This document shows, piece by piece, positions 55,745-64,000 of a stretch of DNA of 64,000 nucleotides (position 1 is its first letter; every line of letters starts with the position of its first letter). The notes beneath the pieces are model-generated. The model was not told the DNA's origin and made no database searches. It was given only the letters and a program-made list of their open reading frames with translations. Source of the stretch: Paralcaligenes ureilyticus (GTDB lineage Bacteria; Pseudomonadota; Gammaproteobacteria; Burkholderiales; Burkholderiaceae_B). A program made the position numbers and the translations under genes. The stretch covers positions 140,161-204,160 of the forward strand of contig NZ_SMAJ01000007.1 of NCBI RefSeq assembly GCF_004346225.1, written 5' to 3'.

Positions 55745-56728
55745 ATGTATGCGCAACTGGTTGAAACTGGGGTAAAAGACGTCCGTTCCGTCGACCAGTT
55801 GAGCGGTCCTGAAAAAGCGTTTCAGCAACGCATTGACGAAGGCATCCGGATCGAAGCCAAGGACTGGATGCCCGAGGCCTATCGTAAAACGCTGGTGCGC
55901 CAGATTTCGCAGCATGCCCATTCGGAAATAGTCGGCATGCTGCCCGAAGGCAACTGGATTACGCGCGCGCCCAGCCTCAAGCGCAAGGCCATTTTGCTCG
56001 CCAAGGTTCAGGATGAAGCGGGCCACGGCTTGTATCTGTACAGCGCCGCCGAAACGCTGGGCGTGTCGCGCGACGAATTGGTCGACGACCTGCATGCTGG
56101 CCGCGCCAAGTATTCCAGCATTTTCAATTACCCCACGTTGACCTGGGCCGATATCGGCATGATAGGGTGGCTGGTCGACGGTTCGGCCATCATCAACCAG
56201 ATTCCGCTTTGCCGCTGCTCCTACGGTCCGTATGCGCGCGCCATGGTGCGTGTTTGCAAGGAAGAGTCTTTTCACCAGCGTCAGGGTTACGATTTGCTGA
56301 TTCAAATGTGCCGGCATGGCACTCAGGCCCAAAAAGACATGGCGCAAGAGGCCTTCAATCGCTGGTGGTGGCCGGCGCTGATGATGTTCGGCCCGTCGGA
56401 CGCCGAGTCGCCCAATAGCGCGCAGTCCATGCAGTGGCGCATCAAGCTGTTTTCGAACGACGATCTGCGTCAAAAGATGGTCGATCAAACGGTTCCGCAG
56501 GCCGAGTATTTGGGCTTGAAGGTGCCCGACCCCGACCTTGAATGGAATGAGGAGCGCGGCCATTATGATTTCGGTGAAATCGACTGGTCGGAGTTTTATG
56601 CCGTGATCAAGGGGCATGGGCCTTGCAATCGCGAGCGCCTCAAGGCACGAGTGGACGCGCATGAAGAGGGTGCGTGGGTTCGAGCCGCGCTGTCGGCCTA
56701 TGCCGATAAACATGAGACACGTACATAA
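55745..56728 (+). CDS. paaA: Phenylacetyl-CoA 1,2-epoxidase subunit PaaA
   Basis: Catalytic subunit of the di-iron monooxygenase that forms the 1,2-epoxide of phenylacetyl-CoA. The 327 residues contain the two iron-ligand motifs QDEAGH near residue 92 and EESFHQ near 174, within a four-helix ferritin-like bundle, and the conserved [17 protein letters not shown] 55745 follows GGGAG. paaA-paaB-paaC-paaD-paaE are contiguous on the same strand, the standard order. Confidence 0.97.
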   Translation: MYAQLVETGVKDVRSVDQLSGPEKAFQQRIDEGIRIEAKDWMPEAYRKTLVRQISQHAHSEIVGMLPEGNWITRAPSLKRKAILLAKVQDEAGHGLYLYSAAETLGVSRDELVDDLHAGRAKYSSIFNYPTLTWADIGMIGWLVDGSAIINQIPLCRCSYGPYARAMVRVCKEESFHQRQGYDLLIQMCRHGTQAQKDMAQEAFNRWWWPALMMFGPSDAESPNSAQSMQWRIKLFSNDDLRQKMVDQTVPQAEYLGLKVPDPDLEWNEERGHYDFGEIDWSEFYAVIKGHGPCNRERLKARVDAHEEGAWVRAALSAYADKHETRT

Positions 56729-56737
56729 GGAATACGC

Positions 56738-57025
56738 ATGAGCCAGAGCACGTGGCCTCTTTGGGAGGTTTTCATACGCAGCCAGCATGGCCTGGCGCAT
56801 AAGCATGTGGGCAGCCTGCATGCGCCCGATGCCGAAATGGCCATGAATAATGCACGCGACGTCTACACGCGCCGCAACGAGGGCCTGAGCATCTGGGTCG
56901 TCAAGGCGGCCGATATCGTGGCGAGCAGCCCGGCCGACAAATCGCCCATGTTCGATCCGGCCAACAGCAAGGTCTATCGCCATCCGACCTTCTTCCCTAT
57001 GCCTGAAGAAATCAAACACATGTAA
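56738..57025 (+). CDS. paaB: Phenylacetyl-CoA epoxidase subunit PaaB
   Basis: Small structural subunit (95 residues) that bridges PaaAC dimers in the epoxidase. WPLWEVFIRSQHGLAHKHVGSLHAPD at the N-terminus and ARDVYTRRNEGLSIWVV are typical. It follows paaA by nine bases. A perfect 7-bp palindrome (TTTCCAA-A-TTGGAAA at 57031-57045) lies between it and paaC. Confidence 0.96.
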   Translation: MSQSTWPLWEVFIRSQHGLAHKHVGSLHAPDAEMAMNNARDVYTRRNEGLSIWVVKAADIVASSPADKSPMFDPANSKVYRHPTFFPMPEEIKHM

Positions 57026-57065
57026 TTCCGTTTCCAAATTGGAAATGGGGTAATCCGGAGCCTGC

Positions 57066-57830
57066 ATGAAGCTATCGTTGTTCCAGTATCTGCTGCGGAT
57101 GGGCGACACCACTCTGGTGCTGTCGCAACGCTTGTCCGAATGCTGCGGCCATGGTCCGGCGCTGGAAGAAGATTTGGCGCTGACCAATGTGTCGCTCGAC
57201 CTCTTGGGGCAGGCGCGTTTGTGGCTGACGCTGGCCGGCGAAGTGGAAGGCCGGGGGCGCGATGAAGACCAATTGGCTTATTTGCGCGACGCGCCCGACT
57301 ACCGCAATTACCTGCTGGTGGAGCATCCCAACGGCCATTATGGCGATGTCATTGCACGCCAGTTTTTTTTCGATGCGTGGCATTATTTTTTATTGCAGGC
57401 CTTGTGCGTTTCGTCCGACGAGCGTGTGGCCGCGATTGCCGAAAAATCGCTTAAAGAGGTCACCTACCACGTGCGCCGTTCTTCCGACCTGATGGTGCGC
57501 CTGGGTGACGGCACGCCCGAAAGCCACGCCAGGATGCAGGCGTCGGTGCAAGCCTTTTGGCCTTATGTGGGTGAACTTTTTGCCGACGATGAGACCACGT
57601 CCGATCTGGCCGGGCGCAAGGTAACGATTTCGCATGCGGCATTGTGGCCGGATTGGCTGGCGCATGTTCGCCAGATACTGGCCGAGGCCACGCTGACGCC
57701 GCCCGACCCGGATGAGGCCAACCATCCGGCCTATCGCGGCGGCACGGTGGGGCGTCATACCGAAGCGCTGGGGTTTGTCCTGGCCCAAATGCAGCATTTG
57801 CAGCGAACCTACCCGGGAGCATCGTGGTGA
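57066..57830 (+). CDS. paaC: Phenylacetyl-CoA epoxidase subunit PaaC
   Basis: Ferritin-like structural partner of PaaA that does not hold the catalytic irons, 254 residues. LGDTTLVLSQRLSEWCGHGP-like start (here MGDTTLVLSQRLSECCGHGP), the ALTNVSLDLLGQARLWL segment and KSLKEVTYHVRRSSDLMVRLGDGTPES mark the family. ATG 57066 has a CCGGAG site. The stop overlaps the paaD start (GTGA). Confidence 0.95.
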   Translation: MKLSLFQYLLRMGDTTLVLSQRLSECCGHGPALEEDLALTNVSLDLLGQARLWLTLAGEVEGRGRDEDQLAYLRDAPDYRNYLLVEHPNGHYGDVIARQFFFDAWHYFLLQALCVSSDERVAAIAEKSLKEVTYHVRRSSDLMVRLGDGTPESHARMQASVQAFWPYVGELFADDETTSDLAGRKVTISHAALWPDWLAHVRQILAEATLTPPDPDEANHPAYRGGTVGRHTEALGFVLAQMQHLQRTYPGASW

Positions 57831-58342
57831 GTGCAGAACTGGTTGCCGATTCTGTTTCGGTGCAGCAGGTGATGCAGTGGCTGGCCCTGGTGCCCGACCC
57901 GGAAATCCCTGTCTTGTCGGTGGTGGACCTGGGTCTTGTCCGCGACGTGTCCTGGGACGGCGCCACATGCGTGGTGACCATTACGCCCACGTATTCGGGC
58001 TGTCCGGCCATGCAGGAAATTTCCGCCGATATTCTGAATACGCTCGCGCAAAAAGGCATGGCCAGCGTTCGCATCCAGACACGATTGTCGCCCGCGTGGA
58101 CCACCGATTGGCTGACGCCCGCGGGCCGCGCTGCGCTCAAGGGCTATGGCATTGCTCCGCCCAAAGAAAAGGCCATTGATATTTCGGGGCTGGCGCGCGG
58201 CGTGCACCGCCCGTCCGTCGAGTGTCCGCATTGTGGGTCCGAGGCCACGCGCCTTGTCAGCCAGTTCGGCTCGACCTCGTGCAAGGCCCTGTATCGCTGC
58301 AGTCATTGCGGCGAGCCCTTCGATTACTTTAAGGCACATTAG
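57827..58342 (+). CDS. paaD: Phenylacetate degradation protein PaaD
   Basis: Maturation or assembly factor for the PaaABC epoxidase, 171 residues. The N-terminal MIP18/DUF59 domain includes VPDPEIPVLSVVDLGLVRDV and the cysteine in TYSGCPAMQ; the C-terminus adds a zinc-knuckle pair CPHCGS and CSHCGEPFDYFK. Start GTG 57827 overlaps the paaC stop; GTG 57824 directly before it is an alternative. Confidence 0.93.
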   Translation: MSAELVADSVSVQQVMQWLALVPDPEIPVLSVVDLGLVRDVSWDGATCVVTITPTYSGCPAMQEISADILNTLAQKGMASVRIQTRLSPAWTTDWLTPAGRAALKGYGIAPPKEKAIDISGLARGVHRPSVECPHCGSEATRLVSQFGSTSCKALYRCSHCGEPFDYFKAH

Positions 58343-58345
58343 GGT

Positions 58346-59428
58346 ATGGCTCAGTTTTATCCCTTGAAGGTCGCTGCGGTGGCGAAGAATACGCGCGACG
58401 CGGTGGTGGTGACCTTTGACGTGCCGGCCGAGCTTGACGAAAAATTTGCGTTCCGCCCGGGCCAGTACCTGACTCTGCGCACCGACATCGATGGCGAAGA
58501 GTTGCGCCGTTCGTATTCGATTTGCGCCGCGCCTCACGACCGCCAGTTGCGGGTCGCCATCAAGCGCATGGATGACGGTTCGTTTTCCACCTGGGCCAAT
58601 ACGCATTTGGCGCCGGGCATCGTGCTCGATGTCATGCCGCCCGACGGCCACTTTACGGTCGACTTTTCGGCGGAGCATCGCCGCGAGTATGTGGCGTTTG
58701 CCGTAGGCAGCGGCATTACGCCCATCCTGTCGCTGGTGAAAACAGCGCTGCGCACCGAACCCGAGAGCCGTTTTACGCTGTTCTTCGGCAATCGATCTTC
58801 GTCTTCGGTTCTGTTTCGTGAAGAAATCGAGGACCTCAAAAATAGCTATATGGAGCGGTTTTCCCTGGTGTATGTCATGAGCCGGGAGGTTCAGGATATC
58901 GACTTGTTCAATGGGCGGCTCGATGGCGACAAGGTCGGGCAGCTTTTGTCCCGCTGGATGGATCCGGGCACGATCGATGTGGCCTTTGTCTGCGGCCCGC
59001 AGAACATGATTGAATCGGTCATCCAGGCCTTGCTGGACAAGGGCCTGGACCGCACGCAGATCAAGTTCGAGCTGTTTGGCTCGCCCAAGGGGCCGCGGGC
59101 CTTGCGCACCGGGCACGAGGCGCGGCATGCGCCCGGCCTGCAACGCTGCGAGCTTACCGTGATTCAGGATGGCGTCACCCGCAGCCTGACCATAGAAAAA
59201 AATAAGGACAGCGTGCTGGATTCGGCCTTGGCCCAAGGCATAGAATTGCCGTATTCCTGCAAGGGCGGGGTGTGTTCCAGCTGCCGCTGCAAGGTCATTG
59301 AAGGCGAAGTCGATATGGATGCCAATTTTGCGCTCGAAGACTACGAGGTGGCGCGCGGCTTTGTGCTTTGTTGCCAGAGTTTCCCGGTGACCGATCGTTT
59401 GGTGATCGATTTCGACCAGGAAACCTAA
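58346..59428 (+). CDS. paaE: Phenylacetyl-CoA epoxidase reductase PaaE
   Basis: NADPH-dependent reductase feeding electrons to PaaABC. Of 360 residues, the FAD domain is at about 1-105 (RPGQYLTL, RRSYSICAAP), the NADPH domain at 108-235 (VAFAVGSGITPILSLVK) and the plant-type 2Fe-2S ferredoxin domain at the C-terminus with CKGGVCSSCRC and the fourth cysteine in LCCQSFP. It starts three bases after paaD. Confidence 0.96.
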   Translation: MAQFYPLKVAAVAKNTRDAVVVTFDVPAELDEKFAFRPGQYLTLRTDIDGEELRRSYSICAAPHDRQLRVAIKRMDDGSFSTWANTHLAPGIVLDVMPPDGHFTVDFSAEHRREYVAFAVGSGITPILSLVKTALRTEPESRFTLFFGNRSSSSVLFREEIEDLKNSYMERFSLVYVMSREVQDIDLFNGRLDGDKVGQLLSRWMDPGTIDVAFVCGPQNMIESVIQALLDKGLDRTQIKFELFGSPKGPRALRTGHEARHAPGLQRCELTVIQDGVTRSLTIEKNKDSVLDSALAQGIELPYSCKGGVCSSCRCKVIEGEVDMDANFALEDYEVARGFVLCCQSFPVTDRLVIDFDQET

Positions 59429-59454
59429 ATTATCCCTTTACAGGAGTGAACACC

Positions 59455-61119
59455 GTGTCCACCGATTTTTTCAGCACCCACGAGGCCATGTTGGAGCAGG
59501 CCGTAGCCGCCGCCGCTGCCCGTGGCTACTGGAGCCCGTTTTCCGAATCGCCCAGCCCTCGCGCTTACGGCGAAACGGCCAACGAAGACGGGCGCGCCGC
59601 GTTCGAGGCCTACAGGGGCCATGACTTTCCGTTAACGCTGGCGGGCGCCACCGGCCGCGTGGGGGCCGAGGTCTCGCCGTTTGGTTTCGAACTGGGCATC
59701 CGTTATCCGCAGGTTCCCGCCAAAGCCCTGATAGCCCAGTCGCAGCAGGCGCTTGAATCGTGGCGCGAGGCCGGGCCGCGGGTATGGGTCGGCGTGGCGC
59801 TGGAAATTTTGACGCGCCTCAATCGGCATAGCTTTGAAATGGCTTATGCGGTTCAGCACACGACGGGGCAGGGTTTCATGATGGCTTTCCAGGCCGGCGG
59901 CCCGCATGCGCAGGATCGCGGCGTTGAGGCGGTGGCCTACGCCTGGCAGGAAATGGCGCGCATCCCCGGTCTGGTGTCCTGGGAAAAGCCGCAGGGCAAG
60001 CAGGACCCGATCCGCATGCAAAAGCAGTTTACGGTGGTGCCGCGCGGCGTCAGCCTGATCATAGGCTGTTCAACGTTTCCTACCTGGAATGGCTATCCAG
60101 GGCTGTTTGCCAGCCTGGCCACCGGGAATACCGTGATCGTCAAGCCGCATCCGGCGGCGATTCTGCCGCTGGCCATTACGGTAAAAATTGCCCGGGAAGT
60201 GCTGGTTGAAGCCGGCTTTGACCCCAATGTCGTGTTGCTCGCCGCCCATGAGGCGAGCGACGATACGGCGCAGGCTTTGGCGCTCGACCCGGCGGTCAAG
60301 CTGATCGATTTCACAGGCAGCAGCGCCAACGGCAACTGGCTTGAATCCCACGCGCGCCAGGCGCAGGTCTATACCGAAAAGGCGGGCGTCAATCAGGTGA
60401 TCATCGATTCGGTCGACGACTTTAAAAGCGTGGCTCGCAATCTGGCATTTTCCTTTGCTCTGTATTCGGGGCAGATGTGCACGGCACCGCAAAATGTTTA
60501 TGTTCCGCGCGCAGGGATAGACACCGCCGGCGGCCGCATGACCTTCGATGAAGTGGCGCAGGGGCTGGCGGCTGCGGTGGAAAAGCTGACGGCTGATCCG
60601 GCCAAGGCCGTTGAAATTACGGGTGCGCTGCAAAATAATGCGACGCTGCGCCGCATCGAGGAAGCCAGGGCGCTGGGCCTGCCGGTTTTATGCGACAGCC
60701 GCCGTCTTGCTCATCCGCAGTTTGAAGCGGCCATGGTGCAAACGCCTTTGCTGCTTGCGGCCGAGGCGGGCAATCCGCACATCGAGCGAGAATGGTTCGG
60801 CCCCATCGTTTTTGTCGTGGCGACCGACTCTACTGCCGACAGCCTTCAAAAGGCGCAAGAGTCCGTCACTGCGCATGGCGCCCTGACATTGTCGGCCTAC
60901 ACCACGAATGCGGCGGTGGCCAAGCAGGTTCAGAAGGCGGCCGAACGGTCGGGAGTATCCTTGTCCTTGAATCTGACGGGGGCGGTTTTTGTTAATCAGA
61001 CGGCCGCATTCAGCGATTTTCACGGCACGGGCGCCAATCCGGCGGCCAACGCCGTGCTGTCGGATTCCGCCTACGTGGCAAACCGGTTTCGTATCGTGCA
61101 AACACGCTGGCACGCCTGA
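59455..61119 (+). CDS. paaN: Phenylacetate degradation aldehyde dehydrogenase PaaN
   Basis: Aldehyde dehydrogenase-fold protein of 554 residues, thought to oxidise the semialdehyde made after ring opening of oxepin-CoA. The nucleophilic cysteine is in YSGQMCTAPQNVYVP and the general-base glutamate in YTEKAGVNQVIIDS. Unlike E. coli PaaZ it has no C-terminal MaoC-type hydratase domain, so oxepin-CoA hydrolysis must be done by another protein. GTG 59455 follows CAGGAG by eight bases; the open frame from 59368 overlaps paaE. Confidence 0.92.
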   Translation: MSTDFFSTHEAMLEQAVAAAAARGYWSPFSESPSPRAYGETANEDGRAAFEAYRGHDFPLTLAGATGRVGAEVSPFGFELGIRYPQVPAKALIAQSQQALESWREAGPRVWVGVALEILTRLNRHSFEMAYAVQHTTGQGFMMAFQAGGPHAQDRGVEAVAYAWQEMARIPGLVSWEKPQGKQDPIRMQKQFTVVPRGVSLIIGCSTFPTWNGYPGLFASLATGNTVIVKPHPAAILPLAITVKIAREVLVEAGFDPNVVLLAAHEASDDTAQALALDPAVKLIDFTGSSANGNWLESHARQAQVYTEKAGVNQVIIDSVDDFKSVARNLAFSFALYSGQMCTAPQNVYVPRAGIDTAGGRMTFDEVAQGLAAAVEKLTADPAKAVEITGALQNNATLRRIEEARALGLPVLCDSRRLAHPQFEAAMVQTPLLLAAEAGNPHIEREWFGPIVFVVATDSTADSLQKAQESVTAHGALTLSAYTTNAAVAKQVQKAAERSGVSLSLNLTGAVFVNQTAAFSDFHGTGANPAANAVLSDSAYVANRFRIVQTRWHA

Positions 61120-61131
61120 CGAGGACACTTC

Positions 61132-61914
61132 ATGACTGACCAGAGCATTCAATTCGAACTTGAACGCGGCATTGCCCGGATTACCCTTAATCGCCCTGAT
61201 AAGCTCAATAGCTTTACCGAGTCCATGCATGGCGCCCTGGCCGAGGCGCTCACGCAGGTTGAGGCGAGCGACGCGCGTGTGCTGGTGCTGACCGGCCGCG
61301 GCCGTGGTTTTTGCGCCGGCCAGGATTTGTCCGAGCGCCAGATGGCGGCCGGAGCCGTTGATCTGGGCGACACCATAGAAAGGTTTTATGCACCTTTGGT
61401 GCGACGTCTGCGCGCCCTGCCTATGCCGGTCGTGGTGGGCGTCAATGGCGTGGCCGCCGGGGCAGGCGCCAATCTGGCGCTGGCGGGCGACATCGTCATT
61501 GCCAAACAGTCGGCCAGTTTTATTCAACCCTTTTGCCGGCTCGGCCTGTTGCCCGATACAGGCGGAACCTACGTCTTGCCGCGCCTGGTAGGGCAGGCGC
61601 GCGCCATGGGGCTGGCCTTGCTGGGCGACAAGCTTGGCGCTGAACAGGCTGCGCAGTGGGGCCTGATATGGCAGTGCGTGGCCGACGACGCGTTCGACGC
61701 GCGCCTGGTCGAATTGGCCGAGCATTTTGCCGCGGCTCCGACCAAGGGGCTGGCGTTTACCAAACGCGCCATGAATCAAAGCCTGGGTCATACGCTGGAC
61801 GAGCAGTTGGATATGGAGCGTGATCTGATGCGCGAGCTGGGCCGCACCGAGGATTACGCCGAAGGAGTCTCGGCCTTCCTGGCCAAACGCCAGCCGGCAT
61901 TCAAGGGGAAATAA
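61132..61914 (+). CDS. paaG: 1,2-epoxyphenylacetyl-CoA isomerase PaaG
   Basis: Crotonase-fold isomerase turning the ring epoxide into oxepin-CoA, 260 residues. The oxyanion-hole regions are RGFCAGQDLSERQ and VNGVAAGAGANLAL; the position of the second hydratase glutamate carries aspartate in LGLLPDTGGTYVLPRLVG, as in PaaG. AACHKGL-like tail appears as APTKGLAFTKRAMNQSL. Its stop overlaps the paaI start by one base (TAATG). Confidence 0.94.
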   Translation: MTDQSIQFELERGIARITLNRPDKLNSFTESMHGALAEALTQVEASDARVLVLTGRGRGFCAGQDLSERQMAAGAVDLGDTIERFYAPLVRRLRALPMPVVVGVNGVAAGAGANLALAGDIVIAKQSASFIQPFCRLGLLPDTGGTYVLPRLVGQARAMGLALLGDKLGAEQAAQWGLIWQCVADDAFDARLVELAEHFAAAPTKGLAFTKRAMNQSLGHTLDEQLDMERDLMRELGRTEDYAEGVSAFLAKRQPAFKGK

Positions 61915-62432
61915 TGAATTCAGCTCAATCGGGGGTGGTGTTCGAGTCTCTTCGCCTTCCCCAAGACCCGCAGGCGCTGGCCGAATTGTCTGCCCGGTTT
62001 ATGTACGATAAAGACCCGGCCACTCAGGGCCTGGGCATCAGCCTGACCCGGGTGGCGCCGGGCTGCGCGAGCATGCAGATGACGGTGCGCCCGGATATGT
62101 TGAACGGCCATCAGACCTGCCATGGCGGATTTATCTTTGCCTTGGCCGACAGCACGTTTGCGTTTGCCTGCAACTCGCGCAATCAGGCCACGGTGGCTTC
62201 GGGCTGCACGATCGATTATCTGGCGCCCGGGTTGCTGGGCGATGTATTGACAGCCGATGCCTCGGAGGCGTCGCTGGCGGGCCGCACCGGCGTCTACGAT
62301 ATTCTGGTGACGAATCAGGATGGCAAGCGCATTGCGTTGTTTCGCGGCCGTTCCTATCGCATCAAGGGAACGATCATAGACGAGACGGCCGGCACCCATT
62401 TTGAGTCATCGGCGGGAGAGGGAAATGTCTGA
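61914..62432 (+). CDS. paaI: Hydroxyphenylacetyl-CoA thioesterase PaaI
   Basis: Hot-dog thioesterase of 172 residues that releases CoA from dead-end hydroxyphenylacetyl-CoA. Core motif NGHQTCHGGFIFALADSTFA near residue 64 with the catalytic aspartate. About 20 residues at each end are not conserved. The end overlaps the paaK start by eight bases. Confidence 0.94.
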   Translation: MNSAQSGVVFESLRLPQDPQALAELSARFMYDKDPATQGLGISLTRVAPGCASMQMTVRPDMLNGHQTCHGGFIFALADSTFAFACNSRNQATVASGCTIDYLAPGLLGDVLTADASEASLAGRTGVYDILVTNQDGKRIALFRGRSYRIKGTIIDETAGTHFESSAGEGNV

Positions 62433-63744
62433 AGTGAAATCGAGCAAAGCGGGTCGCGATGCGATCGAACATGCGAGTCAGGATGAACTGCGCAGCGTGC
62501 AGCTGGAACGTTTGAAGTGGTCGTTGAATCATGCGTATGAGCATGTGCCGCATTATAAAAAGGCGTTCGACGCCGCGGGCGTTCATCCCGGCGACTTGAA
62601 GCAGCTATCGGATATTGTGCGTTTTCCGTTTACGAGCAAGCAGGATTTGCGCGATAACTATCCCTTCAGGATGTTTGCCGTGCCGCGCGAGCAGGTCGTG
62701 CGCATCCATGCTTCGAGCGGCACGACCGGCAAGCCGACGGTGGTGGGCTACACGATGAACGATATCGATAATTGGTCCGATCTGGTCGCGCGCTCCATCT
62801 GGGCGGCGGGCGGGCGTCCGGGCGATATGGTGCAGGTGGCCTATGGCTATGGTCTGTTTACGGGCGGCCTGGGCGCGCACTATGGGGCGGAACGCCTGGG
62901 CTGTTCTGTCATTCCGATGTCGGGCGGGCAGACCGAGAAGCAGGTGCAGCTGATCTGCGATTTCGAGCCCAAGATCATCATGGTTACGCCTTCGTATTTC
63001 TGCAATATTCTCGAGGAGATGAAGCGTCAGGGCGTCGATCCGCTTAAAAGTTCCTTGCGCATAGGCATTTTCGGGGCGGAGCCGTGGACGGGGCAGATGC
63101 GTCGCGATATTGAAGCGCGCAGCGGTATTGATGCGGTCGACATCTATGGCTTGTCCGAGGTGATGGGGCCGGGTGTGGCCATGGAGTGCGTTGAGTCCAA
63201 GGATGGCCCGGTGGTGTGGGAAGATCATTTTCTGCCTGAAATCATCAATCCCCTGACTGGCGAGTCTGTGGCTGACGGTGAGGCCGGCGAGCTGGTGTTC
63301 ACGTCGCTGACGCGGGAAGCGATGCCGGTCATTCGCTATCGCACGCACGATCTGACACGCCTGTTGCCGCCGACTTCGCGCAGCATGCGCCGCATCGACA
63401 AGATTACCGGCCGCAGCGACGATATGCTGATTGTTCGCGGGGTCAATCTGTTCCCCACTCAGATTGAGGAGCTGGTGCTGAAGGTCCCGGAGCTGGCGGC
63501 TCAGTATCAGCTGGTGCTGACGCGCAGCGGGAATCTGGATGAGCTTGAGATCGTGGCGGAGGTGCGTCCCGAGCATGATCAGCTGACGGCGGCGGGGTTT
63601 GAGGCGTTGGGAGAGAAGCTGAGGGCTTCGATTAAAACCTATGTGGGCATCAGTACGCGGGTAACGGTGCGGGGCGCGGGCCAGATCGAGCGTACTTTGA
63701 CGGGCAAGGCGCGCCGGGTTATCGATAAGCGTGCGAAGGTGTAG
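62425..63744 (+). CDS. paaK: Phenylacetate-CoA ligase
   Basis: AMP-forming ligase that activates phenylacetate, the first pathway step. The 439 residues have the P-loop-like ASSGTTGKPTVVGYT near residue 101, YGLSEVMGPGVAMEC near 247, RYRTHDLTRLL near 317 and the hinge segment GRSDDMLIVRGVNLFPTQIEE near 345. The catalytic lysine is in IERTLTGKARRVID. ATG 62425 has GGGAGAGGG upstream. The stop codon TAG is the centre of a REP head (TGTAG at 63740-63744). Confidence 0.97.
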   Translation: MSEVKSSKAGRDAIEHASQDELRSVQLERLKWSLNHAYEHVPHYKKAFDAAGVHPGDLKQLSDIVRFPFTSKQDLRDNYPFRMFAVPREQVVRIHASSGTTGKPTVVGYTMNDIDNWSDLVARSIWAAGGRPGDMVQVAYGYGLFTGGLGAHYGAERLGCSVIPMSGGQTEKQVQLICDFEPKIIMVTPSYFCNILEEMKRQGVDPLKSSLRIGIFGAEPWTGQMRRDIEARSGIDAVDIYGLSEVMGPGVAMECVESKDGPVVWEDHFLPEIINPLTGESVADGEAGELVFTSLTREAMPVIRYRTHDLTRLLPPTSRSMRRIDKITGRSDDMLIVRGVNLFPTQIEELVLKVPELAAQYQLVLTRSGNLDELEIVAEVRPEHDQLTAAGFEALGEKLRASIKTYVGISTRVTVRGAGQIERTLTGKARRVIDKRAKV

Positions 63745-63820
63745 CGGCAGCCCTTGTGGCTGCCGTTCGATAAAAACCTGCTTGTGAATCATGTAGCGCC
63801 ACCCCTTGTGGGTGGCATTT
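63740..63820 (+). repeat. Two REP copies in the same orientation
   Basis: Copies at 63740-63766 (stem GGCAGCC/GGCTGCC) and 63792-63820 (stem GCCACCC/GGGTGGC), both plus. The first overlaps the end of paaK and supplies its stop codon. The second ends in ATTTAT. Confidence 0.85.
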
Positions 63821-63889
63821 ATCCTTTCGCATTACCCCTATTTTGCCTAGAACCTTCTTCTAGCACCGCATCGTGGCCAGTCAAGGTGG

Positions 63890-64000
63890 ATCGGGCTCTG
63901 ACGGGCACGGTCATGGCTTCGCCATGACTTCCCGCGCGCAGGGCCGGCTTCGGGGCGGCGTGCGAACTCGTGGGGCGAATAGCCCACTGGGCTATTCGCA
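63890..64000. repeat. Large foldback element, copy 2 (cut by the window end)
   Basis: Aligns without gaps to 21351-21461 with about ten differences. The first hairpin (63910-63928) reads GTCATGGC/GCCATGAC where copy 1 has GTTCTGGC/GCCAGAAC, so the changes are matched on both arms. The 11-bp hairpin (63975-63999) is identical. The 5' outer arm of copy 1 is not conserved here, and the 3' half lies outside the window. Confidence 0.75.

Noticed and set aside
133..63820. REP hairpins as a CRISPR array
   Set aside because: Copies are scattered over the whole window in both orientations with no regular spacing or unique spacers.

Overview
The window reads as the chromosome of a betaproteobacterium of the order Burkholderiales, most likely Alcaligenaceae (Bordetella/Achromobacter/Pusillimonas relatives). 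I infer this from the block gyrA-serC-pheA-hisC-tyrA-aroA-cmk-rpsA-ihfB-lapA-lapB-hldA-hldD-comEA-cysM-mltB, from monofunctional hldA, and from several Bug/TctC-type binding proteins. No tRNA, rRNA, CRISPR array, integrase or transposase was recognised.

Layout. (1) 378-19435: housekeeping genes for gyrase, serine and aromatic amino acids, CMP kinase, ribosomal protein S1, IHF, LPS control, heptose synthesis, DNA uptake, cysteine and a lytic transglycosylase, mostly on the + strand with ATGA stop/start overlaps. (2) 19566-31306: etfBA and an acyl-CoA dehydrogenase, separated by a LexA-controlled radical SAM gene and a two-partner secretion pair whose tpsA carries an in-frame stop; then a peroxiredoxin and an unlisted 57-codon membrane-protein ORF behind two LexA boxes. 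(3) 31642-35583: rplS, a CoA pyrophosphatase, rsgA, an M48 protease and orn. (4) 35719-55483: an accessory catabolic region with two Bug proteins, TetR and GntR regulators, a binding-protein/permease/ATPase importer, two CaiB-type CoA transferases, two tandem crotonases, an acyl-CoA dehydrogenase, a fumarate-reductase-like flavoprotein, a hydroxyisobutyrate-dehydrogenase-like enzyme, a MaoC protein and a DapA-like lyase. Together they suggest uptake and CoA-linked breakdown of an unidentified carboxylic acid. (5) 55745-63744: phenylacetate degradation genes paaABCDE-paaN-paaG-paaI-paaK.

About 26 copies of a short hairpin repeat (GTAG followed by a 7-bp stem around the loop ACAAG/CTTGT) lie between genes. 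They occur singly, in clusters and in head-to-head pairs; the stem changes in compensating positions, and one decayed pair is translated inside comEA. This matches the general form of GTAG-type REP elements. None was seen between 39446 and 55599. A second, larger foldback element of about 220 bp occurs at 21333-21553 and again at the right edge.

The strongest candidates for new biology are the small SOS gene at 31133 with its LexA/promoter arrangement shared with the radical SAM gene, the two repeat families, and the 14-bp repeat array at 49265-49316, whose core recurs upstream of the gntR gene and of the DapA-like gene.
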